Shown here: piece by piece, positions 1 through 5,362 of the stretch | Numbering within the stretch: position 1 is the first letter of the stretch | Layout: every line of letters starts with the position of its first letter | NCBI GenBank assembly: GCA_004357015.1 | Contig: SMXE01000078.1 | Coordinates: forward strand, 1 to 7,866 | Reading direction: 5' to 3' | DNA from: Caldithrix sp. | GTDB taxonomy: Bacteria; Zhuqueibacterota; Zhuqueibacteria; Oceanimicrobiales; Oceanimicrobiaceae | DNA: 7,866 nt | Notes under the pieces: model-generated | Seen by the model: only the letters and a program-made list of their open reading frames with translations | Told to the model about the DNA's origin: nothing | The model's database searches: none | Made by a program: the position numbers and the translations under genes

Positions 1-923
1 ATTACATCGTTGCAGACGTGGTCAGTTACATCGACTCGACCTACAACACCATTGCGGTGCGTGAGGGCCGGGCGCTCATCGGGCACTCCATGGGCGGATT
101 TGGCGCCATGAAGTTGGGCTTGAAGCATCCGGACGTTTACCGGGCCGTAGCGGCGCACAGCGGACCGCTCGATTTCAACCGGATTGAGGATATGATTCCC
201 AGCGTCCTGGCTGAAAACGGCAGCGGCCCGCCGTATTCCTATGTTTTTGGCCAGGGCGCCTTTACCGATCTAACGTTTTCCATGGCCGGGGCTTTTTCAC
301 CGAATATCAGCCAATCCCCGCCCATTGACTTTCCCCTCAATGACCAGGGTGTTTTGATCGACTCGGTTTTCGCCCGATGGCAGCAGCACAACCCGGCAGA
401 AATTGCAGCGACGCTTGCGCCTAATTCGAATCTTGCGATCTATTTCGATTGCGGCACTGAGGATGAACTGCTGCTCTTTCCGCTCAATACGTCCTTTAAA
501 GATTCACTGATTGAGCTTGGCATACCGTTTCGATTTGAATCTTACAGAGGCGGCCACGCAGATAAGATAATCGACCGAATTCTGATTTCTCTGGCGTTCG
601 TGGACTCCGTTTTCGGCGAATTGCCGGTTTCCGTGCCAGCAACGCCCCGAGCGTTACCGCGTACGGTCTCTTTGCTGCAGAACTACCCAAATCCGTTCAA
701 CCCATCTACGACGTTCGAGTTTTTAATTGACCAGCCCACGCATATTCGGTTAAGGATTTTCAATCTACTGGGTCAGGAGGTTGAAACGCTGCTTTCGAAG
801 CAGATGTCTGACGGCAGACATCGCGTGGCCTGGAATGCCAGAGGGTTGCCGGGCGGCATTTATTTCTACCGACTCGAGGCCGGCGACTTCACTGCCAGCC
901 GCCGACTCATTTTGCTAAGATAG
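1..923 (+). CDS. Secreted esterase-family alpha/beta hydrolase with C-terminal sorting domain (5' end missing)
   Basis: Likely a secreted or surface carboxylesterase of the Esterase-D/putative esterase family (PF00756 type). The frame stays open to the left edge, and the first visible residues (YIVADVVSYID) are mid-domain, so the real start lies outside; the GTG at 18 is not the start. Numbering from that GTG, the nucleophile elbow GHSMGG carries Ser24. FDCGTEDE supplies a likely acid, Asp149, and YRGGHAD the likely His180, in the order and spacing of the family. A Pro/Ala/Arg linker (about 201-217) leads to a tail of about 80 residues starting LLQNYPNPFNPSTTFEF and ending in GGIYFYRLEAGDF and a basic-hydrophobic end. 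This is a FlgD-Ig-like/type-A sorting domain, associated with type IX-like secretion. Seen: triad and tail. Known: such tails direct export in FCB-group bacteria. Inferred: extracellular location. The substrate cannot be told. Confidence 0.85.
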   Translation, partial: YIVADVVSYIDSTYNTIAVREGRALIGHSMGGFGAMKLGLKHPDVYRAVAAHSGPLDFNRIEDMIPSVLAENGSGPPYSYVFGQGAFTDLTFSMAGAFSPNISQSPPIDFPLNDQGVLIDSVFARWQQHNPAEIAATLAPNSNLAIYFDCGTEDELLLFPLNTSFKDSLIELGIPFRFESYRGGHADKIIDRILISLAFVDSVFGELPVSVPATPRALPRTVSLLQNYPNPFNPSTTFEFLIDQPTHIRLRIFNLLGQEVETLLSKQMSDGRHRVAWNARGLPGGIYFYRLEAGDFTASRRLILLR

Positions 924-948
924 CCCGTTGTGATGAAGCGTGATTAAG

Positions 949-996
949 AACCGCAAAGACCCGTCAGAAGCCGGGCACAAGCACGGAGACGTAAAG
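949..996 (+). repeat. Degenerate CAAAGAC-type intergenic repeat
   Basis: The gap between the esterase and sixA holds AACCGCAAAGAC (949-960) and GCACGGAGACGTAAAG (981-996). Both resemble the short motif ACCACAAAGACG found after the MFS gene at 3767-3778. Degenerate copies of this kind of low-complexity word occur between genes in many bacterial genomes. The function is unknown, and the match is approximate. Confidence 0.3.
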
Positions 997-1025
997 TACC
1001 GAAAAACAAAGGGGGCAGCATTGAG

Positions 1026-1520
1026 ATGAAACGGCTATTTCTCATCCGGCACGCTAAATCGAGCTGGAGCGATCCGGATTTGCGCGATTTCGAAAGGCCG
1101 CTCAATAAGCGCGGCAAACGCGATGCCCCGGTCATGGGCGCGCGTCTGGCCCGGCATAAAGTTAACCCCGATTTAATTCTTTCCAGTCCGGCCCGGCGGG
1201 CGTTCAAGACTGCCAAAATCATGGCATCTGAAATTGGCTGTCCCATCAAGAATATCCAAACGCACAAGGCCATCTACCTGGCCGATGTCCCGACGCTCAT
1301 GGATGTGCTGCGGAAAATCGACTCCGCCTGCGAGACGGTCTTCCTGTTCGGCCACAATCCCGGACTCACCATGCTGGCCAACTATCTCACCAACTACTGT
1401 GTCGATAACATTCCGACCTGCGGCATCTTCTGTATCGACTTTGAGATTGCATCGTGGCGGGAAGTGAGCCAGGGCAATGGCAGAGTGACGTTTTTTGATT
1501 ATCCGAAGAAGCATTTGTAG
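1026..1520 (+). CDS. sixA: SixA-like phosphohistidine phosphatase (histidine phosphatase superfamily)
   Basis: A cytoplasmic phosphatase of the histidine phosphatase (phosphoglycerate mutase-like) superfamily, short SixA branch. SixA removes phosphate from phosphohistidine, for example on HPt domains or phosphotransferase proteins. The protein opens with MKRLFLIRHAKSSW: RHA gives Arg8 and the catalytic His9. DFERPLNKRGKRDA (21-34) is the usual SixA segment after the active site. SSPARRAFKTA (53-63) provides the second arginine region, and FGHNPG (108-113) the second catalytic His110. At 164 residues it has the usual SixA length with no extra domains. The ATG at 1026 is chosen because RHA sits at the expected residues 8-10 and a GGGGG stretch lies at 1011-1015, a rather long 10 bases upstream. 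It follows the esterase by about 100 bases with no clear functional link. The physiological target is unknown. Confidence 0.88.
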   Translation: MKRLFLIRHAKSSWSDPDLRDFERPLNKRGKRDAPVMGARLARHKVNPDLILSSPARRAFKTAKIMASEIGCPIKNIQTHKAIYLADVPTLMDVLRKIDSACETVFLFGHNPGLTMLANYLTNYCVDNIPTCGIFCIDFEIASWREVSQGNGRVTFFDYPKKHL

Positions 1521-1572
1521 GGTTCGGTAATAGCTTCCGCATCTTGTAAAGCTGCACCGTTTCTCGAAACCC
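1520..1572. other. Nested dyad downstream of sixA
   Basis: Outer arms GGGTTCG (1520-1526) and CGAAACCC (1565-1572) pair with one bulge. Inside them TAGCTT (1531-1536) pairs with AAGCTG (1549-1554), the last pair being a wobble. The two-level fold begins on the sixA stop codon. It could be an mRNA 3' structure or a small interspersed repeat. No T-run follows directly, so it is not a classic terminator. Confidence 0.3.
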
Positions 1573-1633
1573 TGCTACTTTGTCGCGAGGCATTCCGAAC
1601 TCCGTTTCCGATTTCCGATCTTAGTTAGGAGTC

Positions 1634-1661
1634 GAGTGAGAATATCGCACTTATTTTTTTT
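1634..1661 (+). terminator. Weak candidate terminator after sixA
   Basis: GAGTG (1634-1638) can pair with CACTT (1648-1652), with one G-T pair. An A-G mismatch, one further G-C pair and a five-base loop lie inside, and eight Ts follow at 1654-1661. The stem is weak, so termination efficiency is doubtful, but the hairpin plus T-run sits where the sixA transcript should end. Confidence 0.3.
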
Positions 1662-1694
1662 ATCCACAGACAAAATTATATGATTATTTGAAAG

Positions 1695-1701
1695 AAGGAG
1701 G
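1695..1701 (+). promoter_or_regulatory. Strong Shine-Dalgarno for the small membrane protein
   Basis: AAGGAGG lies 8 bases before the ATG at 1710. This near-ideal site fixes the start and is the best evidence that the 132-codon frame is a real gene. Confidence 0.85.
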
Positions 1702-1709
1702 ATGGACTA

Positions 1710-2108
1710 ATGGCTGATATTTCATGGCACCTTGTGCTCAGCTTGGCATCAACGGGCATCGGCATGGGGCTTGTCTCATGTTTTGTCGGGATGCGACCGA
1801 AGCTTGAGAATCCATTGTGGTGGTTGCTATATTTCATCTGGATCACGGTTGTGTTGAGTTTGGGTAGCAACGCACCGTTCTTGACCTTACTTCTTGCAAG
1901 TGTTCTGGCTGGCTTACTTCATGGATGTACATCAGCGCTTCTGATAGACAAATATATTCAGAACAACCCGTGGCATTCGAAACAAATGCAAGGCCCGAAA
2001 TCAAAACTGGCGCGACGTTTTGTGGCGATAGGCCTGAGCGTCGGTGTTGTGTTTGGAGTTGTCGTCGGTGGCATAGGTTGGAGCTTAAGCAGACTGCTAT
2101 TAGCGTAA
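1710..2108 (+). CDS. Small four-helix membrane protein of unknown function
   Basis: Not recognised as a named family. The 132-residue protein is mostly hydrophobic. Four likely membrane segments lie near residues 6-28, 37-55, 57-79 and 104-130. A short polar loop with RPKLENP (29-35) separates the first two, and a basic loop (about 80-103, KYIQNNPWHSKQMQGPKSK) precedes the last helix. The final helix is rich in Gly and Val (VGVVFGVVVGGIGW), which suggests tight helix packing. There are no catalytic motifs, no cysteine pairs and no cleavable signal peptide. The start is set by the AAGGAGG site just upstream. It stands alone: about 190 bases separate it from sixA and 361 bases from the MFS gene. 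It is likely an inner-membrane protein; any role would be a guess. Confidence 0.75.
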   Translation: MADISWHLVLSLASTGIGMGLVSCFVGMRPKLENPLWWLLYFIWITVVLSLGSNAPFLTLLLASVLAGLLHGCTSALLIDKYIQNNPWHSKQMQGPKSKLARRFVAIGLSVGVVFGVVVGGIGWSLSRLLLA

Positions 2109-2209
2109 TTTTTTCACTAAAATTAGTAAATAGAAACTGGTTCCGATCTCAATGCCGACTCGACCAAAGCATCATGCGGCAATCGCAGTGCAGGAAATCC
2201 GATTGGGAC

Positions 2210-2227
2210 GCCTGACTATTGTGGGAA
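2210..2227 (+). repeat. 18-base direct repeat, non-coding copy
   Basis: GCCTGACTATTGTGGGAA is identical to 2876-2893 inside the MFS gene, in the same orientation. The match does not extend on either side. Confidence 0.7.
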
Positions 2228-2283
2228 GCGAAATATAATTATTTACGAACATTTTTTTCGATAATCTCCCTTTGAAGAGCCTG

Positions 2284-2301
2284 CCCTGAGCTGCCTCAGG
2301 G
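2284..2301. other. Perfect GC-rich stem-loop (7-bp stem, 4-base loop)
   Basis: CCCTGAG (2284-2290), loop CTGC, CTCAGGG (2295-2301). A competing pairing joins AGCTG (2289-2293) with CAGCT (2306-2310), so two alternative folds are possible. No T-run follows on either strand, which argues against a terminator. It could be a leader structure or an operator. Confidence 0.4.
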
Positions 2302-2469
2302 GAGACAGCTTTGCGCACGTCCAGAGCGAAAAGCAGAGGGATGTCAGTCACCAGGCGTGTATATGAATAAATGAAACATCTTTTACCCTTTCAATGAAAC
2401 CCATCTCCAACTCCTGGCGTTTATTGAAACAATTTCTTTTCTTCCCCCCATCAAAAGTTAGGAATTCTG

Positions 2470-3750
2470 ATGCCCGCACAAGCGCACCCAAACGACATAA
2501 AAAAACCAATTCCCGCCCGTCTGCCATTTTATTACGGCTGGGTCAACTTGCTGATGGCCGCCTTAGCCATGGTAGCTACTTTGCCCGGCCGCAGCGTTGG
2601 TATTGGCCTGATTACTGAACCATTGATCGCTGATTTGGGTCTTACCAGGCTCAGCTTCGGCGAAATGAATTTTTTGGCAACTCTGTTGGGGGCGTCCTTT
2701 AATTTGCTGTGCGGGCCGGCTATAGACCGCTTTGGCGCCCGCAGCGTGGTCGCGGTAATACTGGCTGCACTCGGTTTTATTTTGTTGGCGTTCAGCAATG
2801 TTGTTACGGCAAGCATGCTGCTGCTTTTGCTCATTCTAACACGCGGCCTTGGTCAGAGTGCCCTTTCTGTCGTCAGCCTGACTATTGTGGGAAAGTGGTT
2901 TGTGCGGCGACTGAGTATAGCGATGGGGATTTTTTCGGTGATTATAAGCATTGCGTTTGGTGTGGCAATCCTCTTTACGCAAAGCCAGGTACTGTCGCTG
3001 GGTTGGAGAGCTACCTGGGCTGGCCTTGGCTGGGTACTTCTCGGCGCGGCGGCGGTTGCATTCCTGTTGGTGCGGCCTAGCCCGGAATCTATCGGGTTGG
3101 ATGCGGATACAGAAAAGAACTCTGAGAAATCGAAATCGCAAGAAAGTGCGTCAGTCGGCTTCACGCTAAAAGGTGCGTTTAAAACCCCGGCGTTTTGGGT
3201 GTTTGCGATTGGCAGCGGATTCTATAACCTGGTTATCGCAGGCGTATTGCTGTTTAACCAGTCTATCTTGCAACAGCTCGGCTTTGGGGAAACGGTGTTC
3301 CGCTATGCCATGGCCATGTTTATGATTACCGGTTTGGGTGGCAACATACTCGCGGGCTGGCTTGCTCGCAAATGGTCCCTCGGCAAATTGATGTCCATCG
3401 CGATGCTTCTAGTGGTTGTTTACCTCCTGTTGTTTCCTTTTCTCCGAACTGTTGCGCAGACTTTGTGCCATGCCGGGTTGCTCGGTTTTGCCGGTGGCGT
3501 AGTGGCAGTCATATTTTTTACAGCTTGGGGGAAAGTATTCGGCCGGTTGCACCTGGGAAAAATTCAGGGATCAGCACAAGTTTTTACAGTTTTTGCATCG
3601 GCGATCGGACCATGGTTTCTGGCCTATGTCTTTGACAAAACCGGTTCCTATGCGCCGGCATTTTATACGCTAGCGCCAGCCATTGCTGTGGTAGCGATTG
3701 CGGGCTGGTTTGTACGGATTCCCGTTCCCAAAGATTTCAAGTTAAAGTAG
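2470..3750 (+). CDS. MFS transporter, 12 membrane helices
   Basis: A major facilitator superfamily permease in the inner membrane. It resembles the oxalate/formate antiporter-monocarboxylate type branch, but the substrate and direction cannot be assigned. The 426 residues fit a 12-helix carrier. The first helix starts after a polar N-terminus at FYYGWVNLLMAALAM (20-34). The loop between helices 2 and 3 carries a motif-A variant, GPAIDRFGARS (82-92). The helix 4 region has TRGLGQSA (124-131), and GKWFVRRLSIAMGI (141-154) leads into helix 5. A charged central loop (about 202-237, rich in Lys, Glu and Ser) separates the two six-helix halves. The start at 2470 is supported by TAGGAA (2459-2464) and by the position of helix 1. 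An AT-rich gap of 326 bases separates it from the ATP-grasp gene, so operon membership is unproven; a role exporting that cluster's product is only possible. Confidence 0.88.
   Translation: MPAQAHPNDIKKPIPARLPFYYGWVNLLMAALAMVATLPGRSVGIGLITEPLIADLGLTRLSFGEMNFLATLLGASFNLLCGPAIDRFGARSVVAVILAALGFILLAFSNVVTASMLLLLLILTRGLGQSALSVVSLTIVGKWFVRRLSIAMGIFSVIISIAFGVAILFTQSQVLSLGWRATWAGLGWVLLGAAAVAFLLVRPSPESIGLDADTEKNSEKSKSQESASVGFTLKGAFKTPAFWVFAIGSGFYNLVIAGVLLFNQSILQQLGFGETVFRYAMAMFMITGLGGNILAGWLARKWSLGKLMSIAMLLVVVYLLLFPFLRTVAQTLCHAGLLGFAGGVVAVIFFTAWGKVFGRLHLGKIQGSAQVFTVFASAIGPWFLAYVFDKTGSYAPAFYTLAPAIAVVAIAGWFVRIPVPKDFKLK
2876..2893 (+). repeat. 18-base direct repeat, copy inside the MFS gene
   Basis: Identical to 2210-2227. 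Here it encodes part of the SLTIVGK segment at the end of the fourth helix of the transporter. Confidence 0.7.
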
Positions 3751-3764
3751 CGTGCGCTGATAAC

Positions 3765-3777
3765 CCACCACAAAGAC
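3765..3777 (+). repeat. CCACCACAAAGAC word, left copy
   Basis: CCACCACAAAGAC matches the reverse complement of 4034-4046 at 9 of 13 positions. It also resembles the word at 949-960. A degenerate intergenic repeat; function unknown. Confidence 0.3.
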
Positions 3778-3808
3778 GTTTCACCACTATTCTTAATAGA
3801 GAAGGTAT

Positions 3809-3839
3809 ACAGTTGGCTTTCTCAAGCTGTGTTAATTTT
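3809..3839 (+). terminator. Candidate terminator of the MFS gene
   Basis: ACAGTTG (3809-3815) pairs with CAA-CTGT (3823-3830, one bulged G) around a seven-base loop. GTTAATTTT follows. It sits about 60 bases after the MFS stop codon. The T tract is short, so this is only a moderate candidate. Confidence 0.35.
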
Positions 3840-3889
3840 CCCTTGCAAGTCAATGAAAAGAATGTAATCTTTTTGAAGTCTGTTAAAGC

Positions 3890-3914
3890 TGGTTTATTCG
3901 AGCGTAATAAACCA
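3890..3914. promoter_or_regulatory. Perfect 9-bp stem-loop (operator or leader structure)
   Basis: TGGTTTATT (3890-3898), loop CGAGCGT, AATAAACCA (3906-3914). TTGACG, a possible -35 hexamer, starts only a few bases after it, but no good -10 is seen at the right spacing. It may be an operator dyad for the downstream cluster or part of its mRNA leader. Confidence 0.4.
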
Positions 3915-3925
3915 TAATTTGACGA

Positions 3926-3944
3926 GCAATATCTGTTCTATTGC
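3926..3944. promoter_or_regulatory. Second perfect stem-loop, 33 bases from the first
   Basis: GCAATA (3926-3931), loop TCTGTTC, TATTGC (3939-3944). The loop is seven bases, as in the stem-loop at 3890-3914, and the centres are 33 bases apart, about three helical turns. This spacing would suit two bound dimers or paired RNA hairpins. The stem sequences differ. Confidence 0.35.
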
Positions 3945-4033
3945 GCCTAAACGGCAGTAGGCCTTCTGATAAATTTAAGTGTTGAGCTTTTAAGAGATGT
4001 GGGATTAAACGTTTTGTACTTTAAACTTCCGTG

Positions 4034-4046
4034 CCCTTCGTGGTAG
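4034..4046 (-). repeat. CCACCACAAAGAC-like word, right inverted copy
   Basis: CCCTTCGTGGTAG is a degenerate inverted counterpart of 3765-3777 (9 of 13 positions) and lies just upstream of the ATP-grasp start. Confidence 0.3.
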
Positions 4047-4076
4047 AACAAAAAACAGCTAACTTTTGACTAAAGC

Positions 4077-5333
4077 ATGCCTGATCTCAAAGTCATGGTC
4101 TTCGGGGTGGGCGCCAGCACCCAGGCCGTTTTGCACATTCTGAAACAGGGCGGCGCAGACGTCTGTACGTATCTGATACGTGAGACCGCCACCTACAGCC
4201 CGACGCTGGAAGGCGAGACATTTTGCGCAAGGCAGTACCCAAATCCGTGCGATATACTGCGTGAAAAGCATATCGACCTCGTACTGCCCATGTCCATCGA
4301 CTGGTTCCTCGAAGAGTGGCGCGACGAGTTTCTTGCGCTCAACATACCCATCCTCTCCCCCACCGGCGATGGCATGCTCATCGAGCGCGACCGTGATTTC
4401 GCACGTCAGTTGTGCGAGAAATTCAGCGTACCGTTTCCGAGGTCGTTTGTGGCCCGCAACCGATTGGAGGCGGAGGCGATTCTGAAGGACAATCCGGGTG
4501 CGTATGTCATCAAGAATCCGCTGTGCTCACCGCGCAGTCCGGTGCACACCGTGTTGAGCGAAACCGAAGCCGACACCCATACCTGGCTCAAACTGGTAAA
4601 TTATGAAGAGGGCATTTTCCTGCAAGAATACATGGGCCAGCGAGAAGCCGGTCACATCGCGTTTGTGAGTGGCGGAAAGATCTACTCGCTGATCACGAAT
4701 CAGGAATACAAACGCGCCTTCAATGGCAACATGGGCGTCATCACAGGCGCGCCCATGGGTGGAATTGTCGAAAAAGACCCGGGTGACAAATATCATCTGG
4801 CGCGTGATCTCCTGCACCCGCTGCTGCCCTGGTTCAGAGAAGTCGGCTACCACGGCCCCATCCAGGTGACCGCGATCCGCCAGGACAACCGCTGGTTCGT
4901 GCTCGAATACAATGTCAGAATCGGGGTCACCTGCGGACCCATTATCATGCAGATGCTGCAGGAACCACTGCAAGCACTTTGCGAAGTCGCAAGCGACCAC
5001 AAACCAAACATCGAATTCCACGATGACAAGAATTTTGGCTGCTCACTCACTCTTGCGGGTTACGGCTACCCGTACGGCGAAGTCGCAGCGCCACACTTTC
5101 CCGTACGGGTGGAAGGTGATCTCGACTGCGACGTCTGGTGGAACGAAGTCGTGCCGGATAAACATGGAGACCTCGTGACCAGCGGCCAGCGCATCGTCGA
5201 TCTGGTGGCGATTGCGCCGACTCTGGATGCGGCGATTCAAAGCGTTTATCAAAACATGAGAAAAATCCGTTGTTCAAACAGCTACTACCGCACCGACATA
5301 GGACAAAGCCTCTGGCCACCGGGCAGCGACTAA
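4077..5333 (+). CDS. PurD-like ATP-grasp ligase with altered substrate motifs
   Basis: An ATP-grasp enzyme built like phosphoribosylamine-glycine ligase (PurD) and of the same length (418 residues), but probably not a purine enzyme. It should use ATP to activate a carboxylate as an acyl phosphate and form an amide. Matches to PurD: SPTGDGMLIERDRDFARQ (94-111), YVIKNPL (143-149), the QEYKRAFNGNMG...TGAPMGG block (209-229), the likely metal-ligand strand LEYNVR (276-281, Glu277 and Asn279), SLTLAGYGYPYG (323-334), DLVTSGQRI (365-373) and YYRTDIG (403-409). Differences: the N-terminal GGREHA of PurD is GASTQA (12-17), the Gly-rich AAGKGV loop is SPRSPV (151-156), and RFGDPETQ is RIGVTCGP (281-288). 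These are regions expected to bind substrate or nucleotide. No Shine-Dalgarno precedes the ATG; an ATG at 4095 is an alternative. It is first in a cluster with a racemase and a tRNA-dependent transferase. Automatic annotation would probably call it purD. Confidence 0.8.
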   Translation: MPDLKVMVFGVGASTQAVLHILKQGGADVCTYLIRETATYSPTLEGETFCARQYPNPCDILREKHIDLVLPMSIDWFLEEWRDEFLALNIPILSPTGDGMLIERDRDFARQLCEKFSVPFPRSFVARNRLEAEAILKDNPGAYVIKNPLCSPRSPVHTVLSETEADTHTWLKLVNYEEGIFLQEYMGQREAGHIAFVSGGKIYSLITNQEYKRAFNGNMGVITGAPMGGIVEKDPGDKYHLARDLLHPLLPWFREVGYHGPIQVTAIRQDNRWFVLEYNVRIGVTCGPIIMQMLQEPLQALCEVASDHKPNIEFHDDKNFGCSLTLAGYGYPYGEVAAPHFPVRVEGDLDCDVWWNEVVPDKHGDLVTSGQRIVDLVAIAPTLDAAIQSVYQNMRKIRCSNSYYRTDIGQSLWPPGSD

Positions 5334-5362
5334 CCACATGCAAAATCAAAATGAGTGGTTAA

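Larger units (their letters stand above)
2109..2469. other. Non-coding gap before the MFS gene
   Basis: No convincing gene is seen in these 361 bases. They contain an 18-base sequence repeated inside the MFS gene (2210-2227), a T-run at 2252-2258, a GC-rich hairpin (2284-2301) and, nearer the MFS start, an AT-rich stretch with several GAAAC words. The regulatory sequences of the transporter presumably lie here, but no clear -35/-10 pair could be picked. Confidence 0.5.
3751..4076. other. AT-rich, dyad-dense gap before the ATP-grasp cluster
   Basis: No gene is seen. By direct count GC is 35% over 3841-3900 and 40% over 3901-3960, against 55% over 4201-4260 in the following gene. The gap holds a terminator-like hairpin (3809-3839), two perfect stem-loops (3890-3914 and 3926-3944) and an imperfect palindrome CAGTAGGCCTTCTG (3955-3968). 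Roughly inverted CCACCACAAAGAC/CCCTTCGTGGTAG words lie near its two ends. It probably carries the end of the MFS transcript and the promoter of the cluster. Confidence 0.55.

Noticed and set aside
18..20. GTG at 18 as the esterase start
   Set aside because: The frame is open to the window edge and the residues before it continue the esterase-domain pattern, so the gene is cut by the window.
944..1273. Minus-strand frame of 109 codons over the 5' part of sixA
   Set aside because: Overlaps the active-site region of a clear sixA gene and has no support of its own.
1387..1593. Minus-strand frame of 68 codons through the end of sixA and the following dyad
   Set aside because: Probably a by-product of the nested dyad; no Shine-Dalgarno and no known domain.
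1679..1684. TATGAT as a -10 box for the small membrane protein
   Set aside because: Transcription would begin at or inside the Shine-Dalgarno, and no -35 element lies at the right distance.
2284..2301. GC-rich hairpin as an intrinsic terminator
   Set aside because: No T-run follows it on either strand.
2371..2430. GAAAC words (ATGAAAC, CAATGAAAC, ATTGAAAC) resembling CRISPR repeat ends
   Set aside because: They are only 7-9 bases, too close together and irregularly spaced; there is no repeat-spacer pattern and no cas gene.
2394..2618. Plus-strand frame of 74 codons starting before the MFS gene
   Set aside because: It runs out of frame into the transporter, with basic low-complexity content and no Shine-Dalgarno.
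4527..5021. Open minus-strand frame of 164 codons opposite the ATP-grasp gene
   Set aside because: Antisense shadow of conserved PurD-like motifs; no family resemblance.
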